This document shows, one piece after another, positions 1 through 5,720 of a stretch of DNA of 6,923 nt. Source of the DNA: Sinorhizobium sp. (GTDB taxonomy: Bacteria; Pseudomonadota; Alphaproteobacteria; Rhizobiales; Rhizobiaceae); the NCBI GenBank assembly GCA_031178305.1, contig JAPSJG010000207.1:1-6923 (forward strand). Reading direction: 5' to 3'. Numbering within the stretch: position 1 is the first letter of the stretch; each line of letters begins with the position of its first letter. The notes beneath the pieces were generated by a model. The model had not been told where the DNA came from. It saw nothing but the letters and a program-made list of their open reading frames with translations, and did no database searches. A program made the translations under genes and the position numbers.

Positions 1-445
1 ACGGCGCGTTCATATCGAGCGTGTTCGCGCCACGGTCGTAAATACCGCTTACGGCATCCACCGTGGCAATCAGCGTGTCGTTGACCGGCATCTCGGCATG
101 AATCTTCTCGAGCGTGATCAGGTCCGGGTTCGCGATGTCCTGAAGCGCGCGCAGAGCTTTCATCGAATAGCTGATGTTCTGCTTGTTGCGGCCGGAGATC
201 GCCGGATTCTGCATGACGATCTTGCCGTTTTCGATCGTCGCGGTCTCAAGTTCCAATTCTTCGGGCAGGAATGCGCGCACGAACGAAACCGCGAGAAAGA
301 TCAGCGCGATAGCACCGGCCGCGAGCGGCAGGACGATTTTCAACCGCCTGACGCGCGCCGAATGTCGCGCGGCCGAGGCATAGGCGTCGGCCGAGCTTGC
401 GCCCGAATCGTTGAAGATTCCGGGAAATCGCGCTTCGTTCAGCAT
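1..445 (-). CDS. lptC: LptC, LPS export periplasmic protein (partial, C-terminus off window)
   Basis: This minus-strand frame is open from an ATG at 445-443 to the window edge and gives 148 residues with no stop. It starts MLNEARFPGIFNDSG, followed by a basic stretch (about residues 28-36, with RVRRLK), one membrane helix at about 37-58, and a periplasmic part with ELETATIENGKIVMQNPAISG and NISYSMKALRALQDIANPDLITLEKI. This short cytoplasmic tail, single anchor and beta-jellyroll start is the LptC plan. In the Lpt system LptC receives LPS from the LptBFG transporter and passes it to LptA in the periplasm. A weak AGG lies 6 bases before the start. The rest of the gene, and probably lptA and lptB, lies beyond the left edge. 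The identification rests on sequence character and recall of rhizobial LptC proteins, not on a search. Confidence 0.85.
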   Translation of the reverse strand, partial: MLNEARFPGIFNDSGASSADAYASAARHSARVRRLKIVLPLAAGAIALIFLAVSFVRAFLPEELELETATIENGKIVMQNPAISGRNKQNISYSMKALRALQDIANPDLITLEKIHAEMPVNDTLIATVDAVSGIYDRGANTLDMNAP

Positions 446-523
446 GAAAAGCCTGTCAAGATCCGTCGGGTGTCGGCAATTCCGAGTGACCCGCATTTTA
501 ATACAATGGCGTAAGTCACGGCG

Positions 524-552
524 AATATGGTTATTTTGTTGCCATCCGGCAA
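524..552 (-). promoter_or_regulatory. Candidate sigma-70-type promoter for lptC
   Basis: Read on the minus strand, TTGCCG (552-547) and CATATT (529-524) are separated by exactly 17 bases. This is a fair match to the rhizobial housekeeping consensus CTTGAC-N17-CTATAT. Transcription would start near 516, giving a leader of about 70 bases before the lptC ATG. It lies in the divergent gap with sppA. The match is imperfect and unsupported by data. Confidence 0.35.
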
Positions 553-599
553 TGGAAGGGCCAAAAACTTGAGGGGCGAAAGCGTCGGGCGCGGCGCAA

Positions 600-649
600 A
601 ACCGCCGTTGAACCGCCGCTATCTGCCTGCCACGGCTCGCGCAGATAGC
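600..649. promoter_or_regulatory. Inverted and direct repeats upstream of sppA
   Basis: GCTATCTGC (618-626) and GCAGATAGC (641-649) form a perfect 9-bp inverted repeat around a 14-base spacer, with arm centres 23 bp apart. Immediately before it, AACCGCCG occurs twice (600-607 and 611-618), 11 bp apart and so on the same face of the helix. The block ends 51 bases before the sppA ATG. It could be an operator for a dimeric regulator or a hairpin in the sppA leader. No T-run follows, so an intrinsic terminator is unlikely. I could not find a convincing -35/-10 pair for sppA in this gap. Confidence 0.4.
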
Positions 650-700
650 ATGTTCCCTCGGAAACTGACAGAACCCCGCCGAAGAAATCGGGAGATAATC

Positions 701-1660
701 ATGGAAGAACACGCCATCGCCGATCGCCGCCGCCTGCGCCGGAAGCTGAGCTTCTGGCGATGGGCGACAGCCCTCATCCTTCTCCTTGCCGGCTTCTCGC
801 TGTTTGCCTACTCGGGTTTAGGCGAGGCGACGGGCCGCACCCGCGACCACATCGCGCGCGTCACCGTCTCCGGCATCATCCAGGACGACAGGGAACTCGT
901 CGAGCGACTGGAAACGATCGCCGCCAGCAAATCCGCCAAGGCGCTGATCGTGACGATATCCTCGCCGGGCGGCACGACCTATGGTGGCGAAGTTGTTTAC
1001 AGGGCGATCCGCAACGTCGCCGCCAACAAGCCCGTGGTCGCGGACGTCAGGACGCTCGCCGCCTCTGCCGGCTACATGATCGCCCTTGCCGGCGATCGCA
1101 TCGTCGCCGGCGAGACGTCGATCACCGGCTCGATCGGCGTCATCTTTCAATACCCGCAGATCAAGCAACTGATGGACAAGCTCGGCGTGTCGCTTGAATC
1201 GATCAAATCGCGGCCGCTCAAGGCCGAGCCGTCGCCGTTTCATCCGCCCAGCGAAGAGGCGCGGGCGATGATCCAGGCGATGATCAACGACAGCTATGAC
1301 TGGTTCGTCGACCTGGTGGCCGAACGGCGCAAGCTGCCGCGACCGCAGGCGCTCGCGCTCGCCGACGGGCGCATCTTCACCGGTCGGCAGGCGCTTGCGA
1401 GCCGGCTCGTCGACGAGATCGGCGGCGATGAGGAGATCAGGGCGTTCCTGGCCGAGCGCAAAGTGCCTAAGAGCCTCCCCGTCGTCGATTGGCGGGCGCC
1501 GCGCGGCGCCTTGTCCTTCGGGCTCGCCGGACTCGTCGCCGATGGACTCAAGTTGTTGGGATATGAGGCTTTTCCGGCGGTCAACGGCCTCGAAAAAATA
1601 GGCGGAGACAAGTTGTTTCTTGACGGTCTTGTCTCGGTTTGGCAGGTTGAGGGCCAATGA
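701..1660 (+). CDS. sppA: Signal peptide peptidase SppA, small (36K-type)
   Basis: This encodes 319 residues, starting MEEHAIADRRRLRRKLSF. The ATG at 701 is chosen because GGGAG (690-694) lies 6 bases before it, and because the following basic stretch and single helix (about 20-38) make a normal N-terminal membrane anchor. The open frame extends upstream to 527, but those 58 codons show no family character. The peptidase S49 domain covers about 50-255. Ser122 in LAASAGYM is the expected nucleophile, and Lys174 in IKSRPLKAEPSPF aligns with the general-base lysine of Bacillus SppA. SISGSIGV-type residues (TSITGSIGV, 139-147) lie between them. The enzyme degrades cleaved signal peptides within the inner membrane. 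The length fits the small single-domain SppA/SohB type, not the 67-kDa E. coli protein IV. A 112-base gap separates it from ihfB. Confidence 0.9.
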   Translation: MEEHAIADRRRLRRKLSFWRWATALILLLAGFSLFAYSGLGEATGRTRDHIARVTVSGIIQDDRELVERLETIAASKSAKALIVTISSPGGTTYGGEVVYRAIRNVAANKPVVADVRTLAASAGYMIALAGDRIVAGETSITGSIGVIFQYPQIKQLMDKLGVSLESIKSRPLKAEPSPFHPPSEEARAMIQAMINDSYDWFVDLVAERRKLPRPQALALADGRIFTGRQALASRLVDEIGGDEEIRAFLAERKVPKSLPVVDWRAPRGALSFGLAGLVADGLKLLGYEAFPAVNGLEKIGGDKLFLDGLVSVWQVEGQ

Positions 1661-1772
1661 GGAAGGCGAAATTCGCTGGCCTGCGTGACGGGCCCGGATG
1701 CAGGCTGATCGTCGCCGTGCCTTCGGAACGTCACGAACCAGAGAGAATAAGTAAAAGACCAAGGGGGCGACA
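1661..1772 (+). promoter_or_regulatory. sppA-ihfB intergenic leader with competing hairpins
   Basis: Two pairings overlap here. GCCTGC (1679-1684) pairs with GCAGGC (1700-1705) around a loop that itself contains the palindrome CGGGCCCG (1689-1696). CGTGACG (1684-1690) pairs perfectly with CGTCACG (1729-1735). They share base 1684 and interleave, so they would be alternatives or a pseudoknot. A weak possible promoter is TTCGGA (1722-1727), 17 bases, GAATAA (1745-1750), which would start transcription just before the ribosome site. No T-run follows either stem, so neither looks like an ordinary terminator. Confidence 0.3.
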
Positions 1773-2075
1773 GTGATCAAGTCAGAACTGGTGCAGATTG
1801 TGGCCGCGCGCAATCCGCATCTCTACCACCGCGACGTAGAAAATATCGTCAATGCGGTTCTCGATGAGATCACCGATGCGCTTGCCGCCGGAAACCGGGT
1901 CGAGTTGCGTGGCTTCGGCGCCTTCTCGGTGAAGAACAGGCCTTCGCGTTCTGGCCGCAACCCGCGAACGGGCGATGCGGTTTTCGTCGAGGAGAAATGG
2001 GTGCCTTTCTTCAAGACCGGCAAGGAACTGCGCGAGCGGCTCAATCCCGGGATGAACGGCAAGGACGAAAGTTGA
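1773..2075 (+). CDS. ihfB: Integration host factor subunit beta
   Basis: This 100-residue protein of the HU/IHF family starts at GTG 1773, with AGGGGG ending 6 bases upstream. The N-terminal dimerisation helices occupy about 1-40 (MIKSELVQIVAARNPHLYHRD, then NAVLDEITDAL). The RGFGAFSVK turn is at 46-54, and the DNA-gripping arm holds RSGRNPRTG (59-67) with Pro64 as the intercalating proline. The helix KTGKELRERLN closes the fold. The start MIKSELV and the motif NRVELRGFGAFS favour IHF beta over HU or IHF alpha. With IHF alpha it bends DNA at specific sites in promoters, origins and recombination complexes. The short C-terminal tail NPGMNGKDES is normal. It lies between sppA and a LapA-domain gene, as commonly seen in alphaproteobacteria. 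Confidence 0.95.
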   Translation: MIKSELVQIVAARNPHLYHRDVENIVNAVLDEITDALAAGNRVELRGFGAFSVKNRPSRSGRNPRTGDAVFVEEKWVPFFKTGKELRERLNPGMNGKDES

Positions 2076-2120
2076 ACGCGCATTCCCGCCTAACTGACAG
2101 GATCGAACCGGAGCGGGTGA

Positions 2121-2462
2121 ATGCTTAGAAGAATAGTCAACATCGTCGTGTTCGTGCCCTTGGGCGTCGTTCTCGTACTCCTGAGCGTCGCCAACCGCCA
2201 GACCGTGACCCTGGCGCTCAATCCGTTCAATACGGATGACAGCGTGCTTTCCGTCTCGGCTCCCTTTTTCGTTTTCCTGTTCCTCGCCGTAATCGTGGGC
2301 CTGGTCCTCGGCGCCGCCATCACGTGGTTCGCCCAGGGGAAATACCGTCGCCGTGCGCGTAACGAGGCCGATGAGGCGCTGAAATGGCATAGAGAGGCCG
2401 AAAAGCAGCGGAGCGAAGCCGAAAGACTGGCGCAGAACAGCCTGCCTGCACCGCAGAATTGA
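2121..2462 (+). CDS. LapA-domain (DUF1049) inner-membrane protein
   Basis: This encodes 113 residues from an ATG at 2121, with GGAG (2110-2113) 7 bases before it. There are two hydrophobic helices, about 4-23 and 46-70, separated by a polar hairpin holding ANRQTVTLALNPF, the family signature in which NRQ-V-hydrophobic follows the first helix. The C-terminal region (about 74-106) is charged and probably coiled coil (RRRARNEADEALKWHREAEKQRSEAERLAQ), facing the cytoplasm. In E. coli, LapA with LapB takes part in control of LPS synthesis through LpxC turnover. No LapB TPR protein is encoded here, so transferring that role is inference. It lies 45 bases after ihfB and is probably co-transcribed with it. 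It ends 28 bases before the convergent CoxG-family gene. Confidence 0.8.
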   Translation: MLRRIVNIVVFVPLGVVLVLLSVANRQTVTLALNPFNTDDSVLSVSAPFFVFLFLAVIVGLVLGAAITWFAQGKYRRRARNEADEALKWHREAEKQRSEAERLAQNSLPAPQN

Positions 2463-2496
2463 GCTGACTGCCCGCCTCGGCCGTTGTGCTTCAGCT
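2462..2496. terminator. Weak inverted repeat across the convergent gene ends
   Basis: AGCTGA (2462-2467) pairs with TCAGCT (2491-2496), placing the stop codons of both convergent genes in the two arms. The loop is 23 bases and there is no clear T-run on either strand. It could help end transcription from both sides, but six pairs with a long loop could also be chance. Confidence 0.2.
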
Positions 2497-2949
2497 TGCC
2501 GCTTCCGCCTCGCCGCTGACCGCCAGGTTGAAGTTCGCAAAGAATTGCTGCGCAAGCTTCCGGGCCGCGGAGTCGATGAGGCGCGAACCGAGTTGCGCGA
2601 TTTTGCCGCCGACCTCCGCCTTGACGCCATAACGCAGTACCGTCTCGTCGTTCTCCTCGTCAAGCGTCACATCCGCGCTTCCTTTTGCAAAACCGGCAAT
2701 GCCGCCTTTGCCCTCACCGGAGATCGTGTAGCTGTCGGGCGGGCTCAGATTGGAGAGGGTGACATTGCCGATGAAAGTCGCCGAAACGGGACCGATTTTG
2801 ACCTTGACGACGGCGGCGAGTTCCGTCGGCGATTTCATTTCGAGAGACTGGCAGCCGGGAATGCACTGCTTCAGGATCTCCGGGTCGTTCAGGCATTGCC
2901 ACACGGCGTTGCGGCGGACCGCGATGCGTTCCTCCCCGGTCATCTCCAT
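2491..2949 (-). CDS. CoxG family protein (SRPBCC superfamily)
   Basis: This encodes 152 residues. The start MEMTGEERI (ATG 2949-2947) is chosen because GGAGGAG lies six bases upstream. The ATG two codons earlier abuts that site, and the longer open frame upstream runs through a non-coding repeat. The sequence follows CoxG: MTGEERIAVRRNAVWQCLNDPEILKQCIPGCQSLE at 3-37, VKVKIGPVSATFIGNV at 48-63, and a glycine-rich SGEGKGGIAGFAKGSADVTL at 77-96. An amphipathic C-terminal helix, DSAARKLAQQFFANFN, ends it. In Oligotropha CoxG helps anchor CO dehydrogenase to the membrane, and relatives accompany molybdenum hydroxylases. No coxL, coxM or coxS gene lies in view, so its partner is unknown. It faces away from the methyltransferase operon. 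Confidence 0.85.
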   Translation of the reverse strand: MEMTGEERIAVRRNAVWQCLNDPEILKQCIPGCQSLEMKSPTELAAVVKVKIGPVSATFIGNVTLSNLSPPDSYTISGEGKGGIAGFAKGSADVTLDEENDETVLRYGVKAEVGGKIAQLGSRLIDSAARKLAQQFFANFNLAVSGEAEAAS

Positions 2950-2999
2950 GAGCATCTCCTCCCGTCTGCTCCAAAAGGTCAAGGCGCAGGTTGCGCATT

Positions 3000-3090
3000 C
3001 TACAGCGGCGCGCGTCTTATCGGACGCGCAAAGGTCGCCGTCGACTTTGAATTGCTGCATGTCTTTGTCCTTAGGGAGACATGCAATAGC
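3000..3090. repeat. RIME-like rhizobial palindromic intergenic repeat
   Basis: Two adjacent palindromes lie here. The first has a perfect inner stem GCGCGTC (3010-3016) with GACGCGC (3023-3029) around a 6-base loop. Outside it, CTACAGC (3000-3006) faces GCCGTCG (3037-3043) with two mismatches, so this outer stem is decayed. The second has TGCATGTCT (3056-3064) pairing with AGACATGCA (3077-3085), 9 bp around a 12-base loop. The order CTACAGC, GACGCGCAAAGG, TTGAATTGCTGCATG, TGTCCTTA resembles an element I recall as widespread between Rhizobium and Sinorhizobium genes, consistent with RIME, which is described as two large palindromes. Compared with that memory the second palindrome appears shortened in its loop. 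The family name is from recall, not from a search. Confidence 0.6.
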
Positions 3091-3128
3091 GTTTCCCGCT
3101 CCCGGCGATCTTTGCAAATCGGAAACGG

Positions 3129-3157
3129 CTTTGCCAGATGCATTCGCGGTGCTATTG
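3129..3157 (+). promoter_or_regulatory. Candidate promoter for the methyltransferase-lspA operon
   Basis: CTTTGC (3129-3134) and CTATTG (3152-3157) are separated by 17 bases, matching rhizobial CTTGAC-N17-CTATAT at four of six positions in each box. Transcription from about 3164 would give a leader of roughly 70 bases before the GTG at 3233. This is a low-scoring match; the other spacings I tried in the gap were no better. Confidence 0.25.
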
Positions 3158-3174
3158 CACGAGACCGAGCATGT

Positions 3175-3195
3175 CGCGTCGGAAAAGCGGACGCG
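3175..3195 (+). promoter_or_regulatory. GC-rich hairpin in the methyltransferase leader
   Basis: CGCGTC (3175-3180) pairs with GACGCG (3190-3195) around a 9-base loop, 37 bases before the GTG start. It leaves the AAGGG ribosome site (3221-3225) free, so any effect would be on stability or elongation, not direct occlusion. No T-run follows. At this GC content such a stem can arise by chance. Confidence 0.25.
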
Positions 3196-3232
3196 CCGGC
3201 AATGATTTTGAGCGAAGTCCAAGGGCAAGCGC

Positions 3233-4366
3233 GTGAAAGAAAAGGATCGGCGGTCGAAGAATGCCTCGGTCACCGCGGCAAAGGGCCGGGGGGCGGAGGC
3301 GCGCGGTGGTCGTCGCGAGCCATTGCAGCGGCCGGCAAAAGGCGTCGGGCGAGGGAAAGGCGGCCCGCCACCAAAGGCGAAGCCGGAGAAGGCCCCGCGC
3401 CTTCCTGCACAGGAGGCGGCGCCCGCCCGCGTTCTGACGCTGAGAAGCGGTGAGAAGCCGGCTGAAACGGTGCCGCTCATCCTTGAAACGGCAACGGCCG
3501 CCGGCTACCGCCTGATCGACAGCGGCAATGGCGAGAAGCTCGAGCAATACGGCCCCTATCGCATCGTCCGGCCAGAAGCTCAGGCGCTCTGGCCGAAGAC
3601 GTTGTCGGCGGCCGTCTGGGACGAGGCCGATGCGATCTTCACCGGCGACACCGACGAGGACGGCATGGGCCGCTGGCGCTTTCCCCGCGAGGTGCTCGGC
3701 GAAACCTGGCCGATGCAGCTTCTCGACACCGATTTCCTCGGCCGCTTCACTTCTTTCCGGCATGTCGGCGTCTTTCCGGAACAGCTTGCCCATTGGTCTT
3801 GGATGAGGGACCATATTTCAGCGGCCGGCCGGCCGCTGAAAATCCTCAATCTCTTTGGCTATACCGGCGTCGCCTCGCTGATTGCCGCCAAGGCGGGCGC
3901 GGAGATCACTCATGTCGACGCTTCCAAGAAAGCGATCGGCTGGGCGCGCGAGAACCAGGCCCTGGCGCGCGCCGAGAAGCTGCCGATCCGCTGGATCTGT
4001 GACGACGCGATGAAATTCATCCAGCGCGAGGAACGGCGCGGCAGCCGTTACGACATCATCCTCACCGATCCGCCCAAGTTCGGCCGCGGCCCGAATGGCG
4101 AGGTTTGGCAGCTCTTCGAGCACCTGCCGGCCATGCTGGACACCTGCCGGGAAATCCTTTCGCCTCAGGCTTGCGGACTGGTGCTGACGGCCTATTCCAT
4201 TCGGGCCAGTTTCTATTCGATCCATGAATTATTGCGCGAGACGATGCGCGGCCGCGGTGGCCGGGTGGAATCGGGCGAACTCATCATCCGCGAGGGCGGG
4301 CTCGACGGCTTAAGTCCCGGCAGGGCGCTCTCCACCTCGCTCTTCAGCCGCTGGGTACCCAAATGA
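3233..4366 (+). CDS. RlmI-like class I SAM-dependent RNA methyltransferase
   Basis: This encodes 377 residues from a GTG at 3233, with AAGGG seven bases upstream. Residues 1-66 are Lys/Arg/Pro/Gly-rich and probably disordered. A family-specific region follows (YRLIDSGNGEKLEQYGPYRIVRPEAQALW, 92-120; FTGDTDEDGMGRWRFP, 136-151). The Rossmann domain has SAM motif I LNLFGYTGVASL (205-216), an acidic loop VDASKKAI (228-235), DDAMKFI (257-263) and motif IV DPPKFG (279-284). This is the COG1092 group that contains E. coli RlmI (m5C1962 of 23S rRNA). It has no recognisable N-terminal PUA domain, and the segment matching RlmI's SCSG, which carries the catalytic cysteine, reads LTAYSIRAS. Target and product are therefore uncertain. 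Its stop overlaps the next gene's start (ATGA). Confidence 0.8.
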   Translation: MKEKDRRSKNASVTAAKGRGAEARGGRREPLQRPAKGVGRGKGGPPPKAKPEKAPRLPAQEAAPARVLTLRSGEKPAETVPLILETATAAGYRLIDSGNGEKLEQYGPYRIVRPEAQALWPKTLSAAVWDEADAIFTGDTDEDGMGRWRFPREVLGETWPMQLLDTDFLGRFTSFRHVGVFPEQLAHWSWMRDHISAAGRPLKILNLFGYTGVASLIAAKAGAEITHVDASKKAIGWARENQALARAEKLPIRWICDDAMKFIQREERRGSRYDIILTDPPKFGRGPNGEVWQLFEHLPAMLDTCREILSPQACGLVLTAYSIRASFYSIHELLRETMRGRGGRVESGELIIREGGLDGLSPGRALSTSLFSRWVPK

Positions 4367-5220
4367 ACACAGAAAGAAGCGATCACGGCATCTCGCGAGT
4401 TGGCCAAGTGAAGGAGGTCACCAGCCTCGCCAATCCGATCATCAAGGAAATCCGCGCGCTTTCCCAGAAGAAGCATCGCGACGAAACGCATTCCTTCATG
4501 GCGGAAGGGCTGAAGCTGGTGATCGACGCGCTCGACCTCGGCTGGAAGATCAGGACGCTCGTCTATGCCAAGGCCGCCAAAGGCAAGCCTCAGGTCGACG
4601 AGGTCGCGGCGAGGACAATTGCGAAGGGCGCGCTCGTCCTCGAGGTCAGTGAAAAGGTGATCTCCACGATCACCCGGCGCGACAATCCGCAGATGGTCGT
4701 CGGCATCTTCGAACAGCGCTACCGGGCGCTCAAGGACATTCACCCGCAGGAAGGCGAGACCTATGTGGCTCTCGACCGCGTGCGCGATCCGGGTAATCTC
4801 GGCACAATCATCCGCACCGCCGATGCCGCCGGCGCCTCCGGCGTGATCCTGCTCGGCGACGCCACCGACCCCTATTCGCTCGAGACGGTGCGTGCCACGA
4901 TGGGTTCAGTTTTTGCCGTGCCGATTGCGCGGGCAAGCGCCGAGGATTTCATCAAGTGGCAGAAATCGGCGGGCGTCAGGGTCGTTGCGACGCATCTCGC
5001 GGGGTCGGTCGATTACCGCACCGTCGACTATCGCTCGAAGCCGGTAGTGCTGCTGATGGGCAATGAGCAGGCCGGTCTGCCGGTGGAGCTTGCCCGCGAG
5101 GCCGGTGCGCTCGCCCGGATCCCGCAGTCAGGGCGGGCGGATTCGCTCAATCTCGCCATTGCCACAGGCATCATGCTGTTCGAGGCGCGCCGCCATCTGC
5201 TAACACTGGATGCCGGCTGA
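4363..5220 (+). CDS. TrmH/SpoU-family RNA 2'-O-ribose methyltransferase
   Basis: This encodes 285 residues. The ATG at 4363 overlaps the previous stop as ATGA, implying translational coupling; no strong ribosome site precedes it. A GTG at 4408 (VKEVTSLANP) is an alternative nearer the family's usual start. An N-terminal substrate-binding domain lies at about 17-118 (TSLANPIIKEIRAL, FMAEGLKLVIDAL). A SPOUT catalytic domain follows, with its three motifs: LDRVRDPGNLGTIIRTADAAG (137-157, with Asn145 and Arg151), LLMGNEQAGLP (230-240, with Glu235) and IPQSGRADSLNLAIATGIMLFE (253-274, with Asn263). These are the residues that build the trefoil-knot SAM site and the 2'-O-methyl transfer centre. The substrate could be 23S rRNA (RlmB-like) or tRNA; the sequence alone does not decide. 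Confidence 0.88.
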   Translation: MNTERSDHGISRVGQVKEVTSLANPIIKEIRALSQKKHRDETHSFMAEGLKLVIDALDLGWKIRTLVYAKAAKGKPQVDEVAARTIAKGALVLEVSEKVISTITRRDNPQMVVGIFEQRYRALKDIHPQEGETYVALDRVRDPGNLGTIIRTADAAGASGVILLGDATDPYSLETVRATMGSVFAVPIARASAEDFIKWQKSAGVRVVATHLAGSVDYRTVDYRSKPVVLLMGNEQAGLPVELAREAGALARIPQSGRADSLNLAIATGIMLFEARRHLLTLDAG

Positions 5221-5720
5221 TGAGCGCGCGCCAGACCCTGTTTTCCCGGCCCTTGCCGATCGCGCTTTTCATTGTCGTCGCGATCGCCGCCGATCAGTTC
5301 ATAAAATATCTCGTCGAGGCCTTCCTGCCCTTTCAGCAGGCGGTGCCGGTCATGCCGATGCTCGCGCTCTACCGCACCTACAATTACGGCGTCGCCTTTT
5401 CCATGCTTTCCGGCATGGAGGGCTGGTTCATCGTCAGCATGCGGCTTGCGGTCGTCGCCTTCGTGCTTTGGCTTTGGCGCCGCACGCCGAAGGACCGCTT
5501 GTTCGCCCATCTCGGCTACGCGATGATCATCGCCGGCGCGCTCGGCAATCTCGTCGACCGGCTGCTCTTCGGCTATGTCATCGATTATGTCCTCTTTCAT
5601 ACGGCAACGTGGTCTTTCGCCGTTTTCAACCTTGCCGATAGCTTCATTACCATGGGCGCCGGCGCAATCATCCTTGACGAATTGCTGCAGTCGAAACGGG
5701 GCCGTTCGCTAAAACTTTAG
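5220..5720 (+). CDS. lspA: Lipoprotein signal peptidase (signal peptidase II)
   Basis: This encodes 166 residues, the usual length. The ATG overlaps the upstream stop by one base (TGATG), so it is coupled to the TrmH-family gene. There are four hydrophobic helices, at about 12-30, 68-86, 97-115 and 134-155. Conserved blocks are AADQFIKYLV (23-32), YNYGVAFSML (54-63), GNLVDRLLFGYVIDYVLF (109-126) and FAVFNLADSFITMGA (133-147). Asp122 and Asp140 are the expected catalytic pair, 18 residues apart as in E. coli LspA, and Asn137 lies in the FNLAD block. The enzyme cleaves prolipoproteins before the lipid-modified cysteine, after Lgt has acted, in the inner membrane. It is complete, with no missing key residue. 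Confidence 0.95.
   Translation: MSARQTLFSRPLPIALFIVVAIAADQFIKYLVEAFLPFQQAVPVMPMLALYRTYNYGVAFSMLSGMEGWFIVSMRLAVVAFVLWLWRRTPKDRLFAHLGYAMIIAGALGNLVDRLLFGYVIDYVLFHTATWSFAVFNLADSFITMGAGAIILDELLQSKRGRSLKL

Noticed and set aside
98..514. 138-codon plus-strand frame at the left end
   Set aside because: It is antisense to lptC, whose minus-strand translation shows the correct anchor and periplasmic pattern.
527..700. 58-codon upstream extension of the sppA frame
   Set aside because: It has no ribosome site, no family similarity and includes the inverted repeat region. The ATG at 701 has a good site and precedes a normal membrane anchor.
818..1813. 331-codon minus-strand open frame opposite sppA
   Set aside because: It lies antisense to a well-supported SppA, crosses the ihfB start, is rich in Arg, Asp and Gly as GC-rich shadows are, and shows no recognisable domain.
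1782..2663. 293-codon minus-strand frame opposite ihfB and the LapA gene
   Set aside because: Both plus-strand genes are clear family members with good ribosome sites, and the antisense product is low-complexity and charged.
2545..3453. 302-codon plus-strand frame across CoxG and the intergenic gap
   Set aside because: It is antisense to CoxG and continues through the repeat into another frame of the methyltransferase gene. No domain is recognisable.
2950..3480. Upstream extension of the CoxG frame on the minus strand
   Set aside because: It runs through the RIME-like repeat and then antisense to the methyltransferase's N-terminus. CoxG proteins begin at the MTGE block.
5028..5600. 190-codon minus-strand frame across the TrmH-family gene and lspA
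   Set aside because: It is antisense to two genes with all catalytic residues present, and its Asp/Glu/Arg/His-rich content is a frame artefact.
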